Positions 8,834 to 17,683 of a stretch of DNA of 64,000 bases are shown here, in pieces. The translations under genes and the position numbers were made by a program. The stretch is from Agromyces intestinalis (lineage in GTDB: Bacteria > Actinomycetota > Actinomycetes > Actinomycetales > Microbacteriaceae): the NCBI RefSeq assembly GCF_008365295.1, contig NZ_CP043505.1:1488001-1552000 (forward strand), written 5' to 3'. How positions within the stretch are numbered: position 1 is the stretch's first letter; each line of letters opens with the position of its first letter. The notes beneath the pieces were generated by a model that was not told the origin of the DNA, did no database searches, and saw only the letters and a list, made by a program, of their open reading frames with translations.

Positions 8834-9981
8834 CCGAGCGGATGCGACGGATCGCGTTCGTCGTCACCTCGCTGCACGGCGGCGGAGCGGAGCAGGTCGG
8901 GGTGCAGTGGATGCGCTCGCTGGCGGCCGTGGCCGAGGTGTCGGCGGTGCTGGTCTCGGACCGGCCCGCAGACCGACTCCCCGACGGGGTGGCGCTGCAC
9001 GACCTCGGGCGCACCGGACACGCGGCGACCGTCGCGGGTCTGCGGCGAGTCATCCGCGACACCCGGCCCGACGCGCTCGTCGCGCTGCAGACCTACCCGT
9101 CGCTCGTCGCCCTCGCCGCGGTCGCGGGCCTCGAACGTGACGCGCGCCCGGTCATCGCGGTCAGCGAGCACAACCTCATCACTCTGGGGCTGCCCGGCTC
9201 GTCGGCGGGCCACCGCGCGAAGATCGCGCTCGCCCGTCGCAGCTACCGCCACGCCGATCTCGTGATCGCCTGCTCGCACCCCGTCGGCGCCGAGCTGGTC
9301 GCCGGCTTCGGGGTACCGGGCGACCGGCTCGCCGTCGTGCCGAACCCGGCCCTCGCGAAGACGACGGGCGTGCGCGTGGCGCGGCGGCCAGGCGTCGCCG
9401 ACGGCGTCGACGTCGTGCTCGCGGGTCGGCTCGTGCCGCAGAAGCGGCCGCTGCTCGCGGTCGCCGCCGTGCGACGGCTGCGCGAACGCGGGGTCGAGGC
9501 GCGGTTGATCTCGTTCGGCGGCGGCCCGATGCTCGAAGAGGTCAGGGCAGCCGCACGCGACGTCGACGTGCCGTTCGTCGCGCATGGCTGGGTCGAGAAC
9601 TGGTTCGCCGCGTTCGAACCGAACTCGGTCGTGCTGCTGCCGTCGCTGCGCGAGGGGTTCGGCAACGTGCTCGTCGAGGCGGCCGCGGTCGGCGTGCCGT
9701 CGGTCGCCGTGTCGGGTGCGCTCGGCGTCGCCGACGCGATCGTGCCCGGTGTGACGGGCGAGCTCGCCGCGGGCGACGACCCCGACGCGCTGGCCGACGC
9801 GATCCTCGCCGCGGCCGAGCTCGAGGTGCCCGGGCTCGACGCCTGGCTCGACCGCTTCACACCCGCGGCGAGCTCGGCGGCACTGCTGGCGGCGCTGCGC
9901 CGGGCCGCCGTGCGGCGGAAGTCGGCGTGGGTGCCGGCGGGGCGCCCGGCCGCGGAGTCGCCCGTGGACTTCTCAGCGTAG
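8830..9981 (+). CDS. Glycosyltransferase family 4
   Basis: A 383-residue GT-B enzyme. SLHGGGAEQVGVQWM is the typical GT4 N-terminal glycine loop. AGRLVPQKRPLLAVAAVRRL and PSLREGFGNVLVEAAAVGVPSVA (the EX7E motif) mark the nucleotide-sugar-binding C-terminal domain. It probably adds a hexose or uronate in the same repeat-unit assembly as its neighbours. Last gene of the run, ending at the terminator shared with a convergent gene. Confidence 0.9.
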   Translation: MTERMRRIAFVVTSLHGGGAEQVGVQWMRSLAAVAEVSAVLVSDRPADRLPDGVALHDLGRTGHAATVAGLRRVIRDTRPDALVALQTYPSLVALAAVAGLERDARPVIAVSEHNLITLGLPGSSAGHRAKIALARRSYRHADLVIACSHPVGAELVAGFGVPGDRLAVVPNPALAKTTGVRVARRPGVADGVDVVLAGRLVPQKRPLLAVAAVRRLRERGVEARLISFGGGPMLEEVRAAARDVDVPFVAHGWVENWFAAFEPNSVVLLPSLREGFGNVLVEAAAVGVPSVAVSGALGVADAIVPGVTGELAAGDDPDALADAILAAAELEVPGLDAWLDRFTPAASSAALLAALRRAAVRRKSAWVPAGRPAAESPVDFSA

Positions 9982-10020
9982 CTCGGCTGAGACGGCTCGA
10001 ACCGGACCCGGAGGGTGCGG

Positions 10021-10046
10021 CCGGCGCCGGCTGGTGTCGGCGCCGG
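10021..10046. terminator. Hairpin between convergent genes
   Basis: CCGGCGCC pairs with GGCGCCGG across a 10-base loop, exactly between the stops of the plus-strand glycosyltransferase and the minus-strand zinc-ribbon gene. No U-tract, as is usual for high-GC actinobacteria. Confidence 0.6.
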
Positions 10047-11195
10047 TCAGAGGCAGTCCATGTCGGAAATGTGCCCGGACACCTCTCCAGACTCCGGCGG
10101 GATGCCGAACACCAGCTTCGCGGTCTCGCCCGCACCGAGCGGCGGAGTGAGGTTCACCGGTCGGCTGAGCACCACACCCGTGTTCGCCTGGTTCACGGAC
10201 ATCTCCACCGCCACACCGCCGGGGCATTCCCTGGTCGTCCGGACCAGCAGGTTGAAGCAACGGTCGAGCCCGTCGCATCCGAAGCCAGGATCTTCCCTGT
10301 CGAGCCACTTCCCGCTGAGGGTGTTGCTGTTCAGGTACTTCCAGAACCCGTCGACACCCACCCCGCCACGCAACCCGTCTCCGACACGTGCCGCGTACTC
10401 AGGATCGACCCAGCGCATGACCGACGAGTCCGTCATCCTGTCGCAGATCGATTCGAGCGAGTGACCGTGCGGGGAAAGGGACTTCCACCCTTCCTCGGTG
10501 TCGTACACGGACCGGCATGCCGCAATCGCGGCGGGTCTGTTCTGTGCGGCCAGCTGCGCCTTCGCTTCCTTCTCCGCCTGCTCGGCTTCCGCGTCCGCAG
10601 CGGCCTTCGCTTCCTCGGCTGCGACCTTCGCTTCCTCCGCGGCTACGCGTTCGGCCTCCTCGGCGGCGGCCTTCGACTGCGCCTCCCGCTCGGCTTCCCC
10701 TGCGATCGCGAACCCTGCTCCGACCCCTCCGCCGATGACCAACACGGCGGCGATGACGACGGCGGGTATGACCACCCGGTTCCGTTGCCGCCTCCGCGCT
10801 CGCTTCGCGGCGCGGGCTTCGGCGTCCGCGAGACGGGCCGCCTCCTCTGCGGCGTCCTCCTGCTCGGATCGGAGCCGCCGGTATTGGGTGTGCAGGTGGT
10901 ATGCCTCGAGGAGTTCGGGAAGCTGAGGGGCGACATCGCGGCGGCAGTGCTTGCAGACGACCGCGTCCGAGCGGATCTGCTCACGGCAGAACGGGCACTG
11001 CACCGGGGTGGCCCCTAGGCCGGTGCCGTCGTCGACGACCGCACGGAACGCTGGCACGGTCCACCCGTCCGGCGGGACAGCACCGTTGTGAACCGCCGCG
11101 TACGCGGCAGCCCACAGGTCGGCGTCGGACACCAACGCGGGCTCACCTGGAACGGGTTCCGGTGCAGGGTGGATCGGCTCGCCGGCGTCGTGCAT
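10047..11195 (-). CDS. Zinc-ribbon, single-pass membrane protein with coiled coil
   Basis: A 382-residue protein. An N-terminal acidic stretch is followed by a CPFC-x10-CKHC zinc ribbon (about residues 66-84), a basic segment, one membrane helix with a Gly-rich end, then an Ala/Glu/Lys heptad-like coiled coil of about 55 residues. The extracellular domain has six cysteines that could form disulfides (CRSVYD, ICDRM, FGCDG, RCFN, ECPGG, DMDCL). The start is set by GAGGAG upstream of the ATG; longer in-frame starts lack a ribosome-binding site. No function is recognised. The layout suggests a cytoplasmic sensor domain linked to an outside domain. Confidence 0.75.
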   Translation of the reverse strand: MHDAGEPIHPAPEPVPGEPALVSDADLWAAAYAAVHNGAVPPDGWTVPAFRAVVDDGTGLGATPVQCPFCREQIRSDAVVCKHCRRDVAPQLPELLEAYHLHTQYRRLRSEQEDAAEEAARLADAEARAAKRARRRQRNRVVIPAVVIAAVLVIGGGVGAGFAIAGEAEREAQSKAAAEEAERVAAEEAKVAAEEAKAAADAEAEQAEKEAKAQLAAQNRPAAIAACRSVYDTEEGWKSLSPHGHSLESICDRMTDSSVMRWVDPEYAARVGDGLRGGVGVDGFWKYLNSNTLSGKWLDREDPGFGCDGLDRCFNLLVRTTRECPGGVAVEMSVNQANTGVVLSRPVNLTPPLGAGETAKLVFGIPPESGEVSGHISDMDCL

Positions 11196-11301
11196 TCGGG
11201 TCTCCTCGGAAATGGCCTTGCGCACCAGCCGAGAAGGGGGCCGACGGAAAGGCAGCCTATTCTCACACGGCGCTGCAGGCCGGGCAGCCCCCACTTCGGG
11301 G

Positions 11302-11808
11302 CTACCCTGGGCCGGTGCTCGACGAGGTCGCCGTCGAGCGCACCGGGTTTCGAATGAGTCCTCCTCGTCGCCGAACCGCCCGCACGATGAGTGCACCGAT
11401 CAGCGCACCGACGACGTTGGCCGCGACATCCGCGATCGAGGACACCCGCGCGACCAGCACGATCGCCTGCACCGCCTCGATCGCGACCGACGCTGCGGCC
11501 GCGACCGCGACCGCGAGCCCCCACCGACGGGCCGGCAGCTCGAGTGCGAGCAGCGCACCGACCGGCACGAACAGCACGACGTTCGCGATGAACTCGAGCA
11601 CGTCGTAGGTGACGAAGCCCGGCAGGCCGGCGCGGCGCAGCACGCGCAGCAGGTGCCAGACCACGCCGCCGTTGCCGGCGTCGAGCGGGATCGGCGCGAG
11701 CACCGCCACGGCCGCGACGGCGACGAGGGCCCAGAGCACGATGCGCGCGGCGCGCAGCCCACGCGGCGGGCGCCTGGCCGGGCTCGCCGAGCTCGTCGCG
11801 CGACTCAT
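11302..11808 (-). CDS. VanZ-like family membrane protein
   Basis: A 168-residue protein with about four membrane helices and the VanZ signature: DVLEFIANVVLFVPVGALLAL in the middle and SSIADVAANVVGALIGAL near the end, with conserved Asp-x2-x2-Asn-x2-Gly spacing. VanZ-like proteins are linked to teicoplanin resistance and are often found in polysaccharide loci, with unknown biochemistry. It overlaps the upstream beta-helix gene by 4 bases (ATGA), so it belongs to the minus-strand exopolysaccharide operon. Confidence 0.8.
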   Translation of the reverse strand: MSRATSSASPARRPPRGLRAARIVLWALVAVAAVAVLAPIPLDAGNGGVVWHLLRVLRRAGLPGFVTYDVLEFIANVVLFVPVGALLALELPARRWGLAVAVAAAASVAIEAVQAIVLVARVSSIADVAANVVGALIGALIVRAVRRRGGLIRNPVRSTATSSSTGPG

Positions 11809-13484
11809 CGCCCCGCCTCACCAGGCAGCCATGCGTACCCCGACAGGTGCGCGCCGAAGTCGTAGAGCGTGACCTTCGGTCGCGCGCACGGGATGGACAG
11901 GTACGCGTCAGGCGTCGTGGAACCGCCCCGGTACCGCCAGATGCGCAGCTCGCACGGCGCCGCATCGATGCGCACGACCAGCTTCACCGTGCGTGCCTGC
12001 CCGGCCATGGCCGGTGCGATCGGCGACCGGGCACTCGTCTCGCCCGCGGCGTTCCGAGCCATCACGACGTAGCTGAGCGACGTCGCGGCCGGCAGCGTGC
12101 CGCCCGAGACATCCCCACTCGAGCCCTGCGCCCGCAGAAGCTCGGGGCGCTTCAGGCCGGGCGCGGGCGCCGCCGCGAGCGGCTGCACCGTCCACACACC
12201 GCCGCGGCGCGCGAGCACCCAATCGCCGGTCGCGACCACCGCGGGTGCGGCGGCGATCGCCGCAGCGATCTCGTCGCTGCCGCCGATCGCCACGCCCGGC
12301 GACGCGAGCCATACCCCGCCCGTTCCCGGCGCGGTGGTGAGCGCGGTCAGGCCGCGCGCGGTGACCGTGGTCGACTCGGCGGGCTTGACGACCGAGACGA
12401 GCGCGCCGAGCGGCACGTCCTCGCTCGCGAGCGCGCGCAGCTCCTGCGAGTCGCGCAGCACGAGCTCGGTGTGCTCGTCGGTCGTCGAGTCGTCGATCGT
12501 GATCGCGGGCGGCTGCGCCGACTTGCCGCGGGTGAGGTAGAGCACCGACGTGTCGACCGTGACCTTTGAGCCGCGGATCGCGAGCATCGTCGCGTTCGAC
12601 ACGGGCGCCTCCTGGTGGGCTGCGCCGATCCGCACCCCGGCGCACGAATCGAGCTCGATGCGCCCCGTGACGGTACCCGTGATCTCAGCGCCGCGCGAGT
12701 ACTTCAGCCGCGCCAACCACACCGACCCGTCGGCCTTGCACGACGCCATCAGCAGCCCGTCGCCCGATGAGATCTGCTCGACGAGCACCGCGTTCGCGGG
12801 CCCGCCGGCGCGATTGTGGCACTGCACGAAGACGTTCAGGTCGCTGTAGTCGGCCCATGACAGCAGGGCGCGACCGGCGAGCAGCACGACGCCCTCGAAC
12901 CGCGAGCCCGTGCGATTCGCGAAGCTGAACCCCGTGTTGCCGCCGTCGCCGTCGATCGTGCCGGCGCGCACCGTGAGCGAGACGAGCGCCCCCACCGACT
13001 TGCCGCTGGCGCGGGTCGAGGCATCCACCGTCACCGTGCCGCGCGCGGGCGACCACGCGCCGCGCTTGGTGTTCGGAAACACCGCCCATCGCACTTCGGG
13101 CTCGCGCCAGAACGCATCGGTGCTCGGCAGGTTCGGTCCGAGCTTCAGCGTCGCCCCGTCGAGGTTGAGCACGAACTGGTCGTACGTTCCGCGGTCGAGG
13201 AAGACCGGCGAGTCGAGTAGGTAGGTGCGGCCGGCCTCGAAGTCGATCGCGCCGGCTCCCGCGTCGAAGGCCGCCTGGATCGCGGGTGCGTCGTCGGTCG
13301 CGCCGTCGCCGACCAGACCGGCATCGGCCGCAGTGACGGATGCCCCGGGGCGACCCCGCCCCGGCGCGCCGCCCCGCATGGTGGAACCGGCCTGCGCGGA
13401 TGCCTCGGGCGCCCGCGCTGCGGCGACCGCGCCGAGCCCGCCGAACGCGGTGAGCGCGAGGAACGCGCGTCGGGTGTCGGGCAT
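11805..13484 (-). CDS. Tat-exported right-handed beta-helix protein (pectate-lyase-superfamily-like)
   Basis: A 559-residue protein beginning MPDTRRAFLALTAFGG, a twin-arginine export signal with an Ala-rich cleavage region. The segment GLVGDGATDDAPAIQAAFDAG is the classic opening of the pectate-lyase-superfamily beta-helix fold. A low-complexity Ala/Val helix region follows, then a C-terminal beta-rich module (SYVVMARNAAGETSARSP). Such proteins in exopolysaccharide operons can be lyases, epimerases or depolymerases. No catalytic residues can be assigned with certainty. The start has a strong AAGGGGGAG. It is the fourth gene of the operon running down from 17494. Confidence 0.75.
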   Translation of the reverse strand: MPDTRRAFLALTAFGGLGAVAAARAPEASAQAGSTMRGGAPGRGRPGASVTAADAGLVGDGATDDAPAIQAAFDAGAGAIDFEAGRTYLLDSPVFLDRGTYDQFVLNLDGATLKLGPNLPSTDAFWREPEVRWAVFPNTKRGAWSPARGTVTVDASTRASGKSVGALVSLTVRAGTIDGDGGNTGFSFANRTGSRFEGVVLLAGRALLSWADYSDLNVFVQCHNRAGGPANAVLVEQISSGDGLLMASCKADGSVWLARLKYSRGAEITGTVTGRIELDSCAGVRIGAAHQEAPVSNATMLAIRGSKVTVDTSVLYLTRGKSAQPPAITIDDSTTDEHTELVLRDSQELRALASEDVPLGALVSVVKPAESTTVTARGLTALTTAPGTGGVWLASPGVAIGGSDEIAAAIAAAPAVVATGDWVLARRGGVWTVQPLAAAPAPGLKRPELLRAQGSSGDVSGGTLPAATSLSYVVMARNAAGETSARSPIAPAMAGQARTVKLVVRIDAAPCELRIWRYRGGSTTPDAYLSIPCARPKVTLYDFGAHLSGYAWLPGEAGR

Positions 13485-13508
13485 GGTCTCCCCCTTCTCA
13501 CCGGGCGA

Positions 13509-15050
13509 TCAGGCGATCGGCCCCGGCGACCTCCCCTGGCCGAAGGCCGACCCCGGCTCGAGGTCGATCGCCGCGGGCGCCGACTTCGACCGACGGATCG
13601 ACGCGATGACCCCCACCGCGCCGAATACGAACGGATACGCGGGCGCCGAGCCGAAGACGGGCGCCGCGATCGACTCGGTGATCAGCAGCACGAGCCATCC
13701 GACCCCGCACAGCCGCACCCAACGCACCAACGACGACTCACCCGCGACGGGACGCAACAACGACCACCCGGCCACCGCCACGCCGATAGCGAAGCCGATC
13801 GTGCCCACCCACCCGGTCTCGCCGATGATCGCGGGCCATTGGGTGTCGTTGAGGAACCGGCCGTCGGCTCCCCGCCCGAGCCCGTAGATGTGGTCGAACC
13901 CGCGGATCACGTACTCGGGGCTGTACACCTCGGACGCGGTGAAGCTGCCGTACCGCCCGAAACCCGCGCCGAACGGGAAGTACCCGGCGGCAACGTCGAG
14001 CGAGCCCATCGTGATCGTGCCGCGCGCCGAGTCCTCGACGAGGTAGAGGTCGACGTCGGCGCCGACGAACTCCAGCAGCGGCGGCACCAGCACGAGCGCG
14101 AGCAACGGACCGAACGCCAGCACCACCCAGATCAGGTTCGGCCGCGCGAACCGCAGTGCGAGCGCGCCGATCGCGGCGATCAGGCCGACCAGCGACTTCA
14201 CCCGGAACGTGAGCAGCGCCATCCCGGCCGACAGCACGAGCAGCACCGCGTTCCACGCCGAGCTGCGCACCGCGTACCGGTACGCGAACACGGCGACCGC
14301 GAACACCGCCGCGAGCCGGCCGAACGCCGCCGGATGCTGGAACGGGCCGCTGAGCGACGGAATGCCGCCGTAGTAGTCGACCGGGGGCCGACCGGTGAAG
14401 GTGGTGGCCCACTGCACCGGCATCACGAGGTTGCCGACGGCGGTGAGCGCGAGCAGCACGATCGCCACCACGCCGGCGCGCACGAGCACGCGCAGGTCGC
14501 GGTCGCGCCATTCGACCTGTGCGAGCGCGAACGCGAAGAGCAGCCCCTTCACCGCGAGCAGCAACCCCTCGCTCCACACCTCGCCGGGAATCTCGCGCAG
14601 CAGGCTGCTCGCCACGCCGGCGACCGCGAACACCGCGAACCACGGCCAGCCAGGCAGGCCGACGATGCGCCGCTCGGTGACGAACCGGCGCGCCGTGAAC
14701 GCGACCAGCGCGACCATGACGACGAGTTCGTCGGCGTTGCGACCCACCGGGCCGAGCGCCCCCTGCAGCGGCACCGACAGCACGATGGTCGCGAGCGCGA
14801 TCAGTGCGAACGCGCGAGGCAGGAACGCCGCGACGAGCAGCAGCGCGAGCCCCATCGCGCCGAGCACGGGCAGCATCGGCTCGATGACCATCGTGGGGAT
14901 GAAGACGGCGACCACGATGGCCCCGAGCGCTGCCCAGCCGAGCGCGCCGAGCCACGAGGGCACGGCGCGCCGGCGGCGCGCCGGCCGGCCGTGCCCCGCG
15001 CGGGGCCGGTCGGGCCGGGCGGGCCCGGTGCGCTCGGTCGTCGCGGTCAT
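13509..15050 (-). CDS. Wzy/O-antigen-ligase-like polysaccharide polymerase
   Basis: A 513-residue polytopic membrane protein with a cytoplasmic Arg-rich start, roughly 11-12 hydrophobic segments, and a large extracytoplasmic loop between late helices (GYFPFGAGFGRYGS to DHIYGLGRGADGRFLND). That loop layout is typical of Wzy and O-antigen ligase families, which join undecaprenyl-linked repeat units. The context fits: it follows the Wzz-like gene by 13 bases. The ATG at 15050 is preceded by GGAGG. Confidence 0.8.
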   Translation of the reverse strand: MTATTERTGPARPDRPRAGHGRPARRRRAVPSWLGALGWAALGAIVVAVFIPTMVIEPMLPVLGAMGLALLLVAAFLPRAFALIALATIVLSVPLQGALGPVGRNADELVVMVALVAFTARRFVTERRIVGLPGWPWFAVFAVAGVASSLLREIPGEVWSEGLLLAVKGLLFAFALAQVEWRDRDLRVLVRAGVVAIVLLALTAVGNLVMPVQWATTFTGRPPVDYYGGIPSLSGPFQHPAAFGRLAAVFAVAVFAYRYAVRSSAWNAVLLVLSAGMALLTFRVKSLVGLIAAIGALALRFARPNLIWVVLAFGPLLALVLVPPLLEFVGADVDLYLVEDSARGTITMGSLDVAAGYFPFGAGFGRYGSFTASEVYSPEYVIRGFDHIYGLGRGADGRFLNDTQWPAIIGETGWVGTIGFAIGVAVAGWSLLRPVAGESSLVRWVRLCGVGWLVLLITESIAAPVFGSAPAYPFVFGAVGVIASIRRSKSAPAAIDLEPGSAFGQGRSPGPIA

Positions 15051-15063
15051 CGGATGCCTCCGG

Positions 15064-16446
15064 CTACGCCGCCGCGTCGGGTCCGCGAGCGGGCACCCGG
15101 TTGAGCACCACCCCCGCCACCGTTGCGCCGGCCGACAGCACCGCGCGGGTCGCGGCGGCGAGCTCGTCGACGGTGCTCGAACCGGCCCGCGCGACCACCA
15201 GGTACGCATCGGCGAACGGCGCGAGCAGCAGCGGGTCGGCGACCGCGGTGACCGCACCGCCGTCGATCACGATGAGGTCGGCGTCGCGCGCGAGCGCGTC
15301 GAGCGCGGCCGCCATGCGGGTGGATCCGAGTGCCTCGCTGCCGCCCTCGGCGGCCGGAGCGGTGCGAACGAGCCGCAGGCCCGGCGCGACCTCGGTGGCC
15401 AGGCCCGCCGCCGACCCGGTGCCGTCGAGGAATCCCGCGAGTCCGCCGCCCTCGACGGGCTCGGTCTCGAGGGCGCCGATCGCGGGCGCCCGCAGGTCCG
15501 CGTCGACGAGAGCGACCCGCTGCCCCGAGTCAGCGGCCGCGGTCGCCAGGCCCGCGGCGACGGTCGTGGCGCCGGCGCGCGGCTCGACGGCCACGACCAC
15601 GATCACGCGCGTCGCCGGCGAGGCATCCGGGGCTGCTCGCGAGGCGTCCGGCCGCTGCGCTTCGGAGGCCGCGCGCGCGGACGCGCCGATCGCGATCCGC
15701 AGCCGCTGGAACGCATCGGCGAGCGCGGGCGTCTCCGCGAGCCCGACCAGGTCGGCCGGCGCGAGCCGACGCTGCCTGGGCACCGTGCCGATGAGCGGCG
15801 GCAGGTCGGCGCGGTCGAGGTCGCGCGGGCCGCGGATGCGCCGGTTGAGCACTTCGCGCACGGCGACCACGGTGAACGCGATCACGAGGCCGGCACCGAA
15901 CCCGATGACGAGGTCGAGCCACAGGATCGGCACGGCGCGCACATCGGGCACGAACGCCGGGTCGACGACGCGGCCGGTGATGCCGCCCGACTGGCCGTCG
16001 GGGCCTGTGACCGTGGTCGAGACGGCGGAGATCAGTTCGTCGGCGATCGCGCCGGCGAGCGCGGCCGCCTCTTCCCCCGTGTCGGCGCCGGCCGTGATGG
16101 TGATGAGTGCGCCGCCCGTCGCCGACGGTTCGACCGTCAGGTCCTTCGCGAGCTCGTACGACGGCACGTCGAGTCCGAGCTCCTCGATCACGGGCTGCAG
16201 TACCTCGCTCGTGAGCGCGAGCTGGGCGTAGGTCGGCAGCTGCTGGGCGATCAGGTTGTTCGCCTGCAACTCGTCCTGCATCGACCCGCCCGACTGCACC
16301 GCCTCGAAGGCGACCGTGGTCTTCGACTCCCACGCCTCGGGGATGATCCAGGTCGCAGCGAGGCCGCCGACCGTGCCGACCAGTACGATCACGGCGATCA
16401 CCGCCCAGTTGCGTCGCACCACCCGCAGGCTCTCTCGCAGTTCCAT
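15064..16446 (-). CDS. Wzz-type chain-length protein fused to a BY-kinase-like domain with degenerate P-loop
   Basis: A 460-residue protein. Two membrane helices (about 14-35 and 172-195) bracket a Wzz-type outer domain, as in actinobacterial CapA-CapB fusions. The cytoplasmic half resembles bacterial tyrosine kinases but is altered. The expected P-loop Lys is absent (PRAGATT at about 289-295, where GAGKST would be usual). Walker A' survives as ALVDADLRAP, and Walker B reads LIVIDGG. There is no Tyr-rich C-terminal tail (it ends PARGPDAAA). It probably controls polymer length structurally without kinase activity. The start is supported by AGGGGAAGG. Confidence 0.82.
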   Translation of the reverse strand: MELRESLRVVRRNWAVIAVIVLVGTVGGLAATWIIPEAWESKTTVAFEAVQSGGSMQDELQANNLIAQQLPTYAQLALTSEVLQPVIEELGLDVPSYELAKDLTVEPSATGGALITITAGADTGEEAAALAGAIADELISAVSTTVTGPDGQSGGITGRVVDPAFVPDVRAVPILWLDLVIGFGAGLVIAFTVVAVREVLNRRIRGPRDLDRADLPPLIGTVPRQRRLAPADLVGLAETPALADAFQRLRIAIGASARAASEAQRPDASRAAPDASPATRVIVVVAVEPRAGATTVAAGLATAAADSGQRVALVDADLRAPAIGALETEPVEGGGLAGFLDGTGSAAGLATEVAPGLRLVRTAPAAEGGSEALGSTRMAAALDALARDADLIVIDGGAVTAVADPLLLAPFADAYLVVARAGSSTVDELAAATRAVLSAGATVAGVVLNRVPARGPDAAA

Positions 16447-16495
16447 CAGTCGCCTTCCCCTCGCGCGTTCCGTTCCCGGCGCGTACCTCGCGTGC

Positions 16496-17494
16496 TCATC
16501 CGAGCGTCTCCGCGAGGAACGCCAGCAGTTGCGGCCGACCGTCGACCTGCAGCACGTCGACCCCGTGCCGAGCACCGGGCACCTCGACGAGCTGCACCGG
16601 CACCCCGGCGGCGGTCAGGGCATCGCGCATCGCCCTCGCCTGCTCGATCGGCACGATCTCGGCCGTCGAGTTCACGAGCAGGAACGGCGGATCCGTCGCA
16701 TCGATCGCCGTGATCGGCGACGCCGCAGCAGCCTGCGGGCAGGCATCGGGGGTGGTCGGCGTGCAATTCAGGTAGGCGAGCACCATCGCCGCGCCGTCGC
16801 GGGTCGGGGTGCCGAGGGTCAGCGCCTGCTCGGTGAACACGCTCGGCCCCGACAGCGAGGCGACCGCAGCGACCCGACCCCCGGTGGTGCGGTCGCCCTC
16901 CCCAGCGGTGCCGACCCACTGCGCGAGGATCGCGCCCGCCGAGCTGCCGACCAGGCCGACACGCGCCGGGTCGATGCCGAACTGCGCGACCTGCTCGGGC
17001 TCGCGCAACCAGTCGACGGCTGCCCGCACATCATCGACCTGACTCGGGAACACGAACGCGGGCGCCAGGCGGTAGTCGATGGTGAACGCGGCGTAGCCCT
17101 CGACGGCGAGCTCGTCGCAGAGCCCGCCCAGCGCCGACTTGCCACCCGACACGAACCCGCCGCCGTGGATGAGCACGACGGCCGGCACCGCGTCGTCGCC
17201 GTCGCGTTCGGGCAGGCAGGCGTCGAGTCGCAGCGGGCCCCCGTCGCCCTCCCAGTACACGAGGTCGCGCTGGCGCCCAGCAGGAGGCGCGGTCGCCTCG
17301 GGCGTCGCGGGTGTCGCGTTCGATCCGGGTGATCCGGCGGGCTCGGAGGCGTCGGGTCGGCGCTCGGTCGCGTTCGACGACGCGCATCCCGCGAGCAGCA
17401 GCACGCTCACCGCGACCATCGGCACGAACCATCCGTGCCGATCACGACGATTGCCACGCCTCGCCCGACGCACGCTGCGAACCGATCCCCGCAT
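16496..17494 (-). CDS. Lipoprotein alpha/beta-hydrolase (esterase/lipase-like)
   Basis: A 332-residue secreted lipoprotein. It has a basic N-terminus, a hydrophobic stretch and the lipobox LLAGC (about residue 37), followed by a Ser/Pro/Ala linker. The catalytic domain shows the HGGGF oxyanion motif, DYRLAP, the nucleophile elbow GSSAG and a C-terminal ARHG histidine. This matches the hormone-sensitive lipase/BD-FAE group. The acid residue is probably in the VNSTAEIVP segment, where Asp is more usual. It may remove acetyl or other ester groups from the exopolysaccharide. The ATG is chosen for its GAGGGGAGACGG leader. First gene of the minus-strand operon. Confidence 0.8.
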   Translation of the reverse strand: MRGSVRSVRRARRGNRRDRHGWFVPMVAVSVLLLAGCASSNATERRPDASEPAGSPGSNATPATPEATAPPAGRQRDLVYWEGDGGPLRLDACLPERDGDDAVPAVVLIHGGGFVSGGKSALGGLCDELAVEGYAAFTIDYRLAPAFVFPSQVDDVRAAVDWLREPEQVAQFGIDPARVGLVGSSAGAILAQWVGTAGEGDRTTGGRVAAVASLSGPSVFTEQALTLGTPTRDGAAMVLAYLNCTPTTPDACPQAAAASPITAIDATDPPFLLVNSTAEIVPIEQARAMRDALTAAGVPVQLVEVPGARHGVDVLQVDGRPQLLAFLAETLG

Positions 17495-17653
17495 CCGTCT
17501 CCCCTCGACAACGGCGACGCACCCGATGGTGCGGTCGCCACGGATGCGAGCGCGTCGGATGCGTTCCCCCCACCCTCCCCCGGCCAGGCGGACGTCACGT
17601 GACGGGCGTGTTAATTCCCCGCGACATCCGTAGCCGCCCCCGATGGCCCTCGC

Positions 17654-17659
17654 TACGCT
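17654..17659 (+). promoter_or_regulatory. Candidate -10 box of the sugar-phosphotransferase gene
   Basis: TACGCT lies 24 bases before the GTG start, with AAGGGGGAG in between. The same hexamer and a near-identical ribosome-binding site precede the gene at 4456, suggesting both plus-strand units share promoter style. No -35 match. Confidence 0.4.
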
Positions 17660-17683
17660 CTGGTTCCGTTCAAGGGGGAGAAC

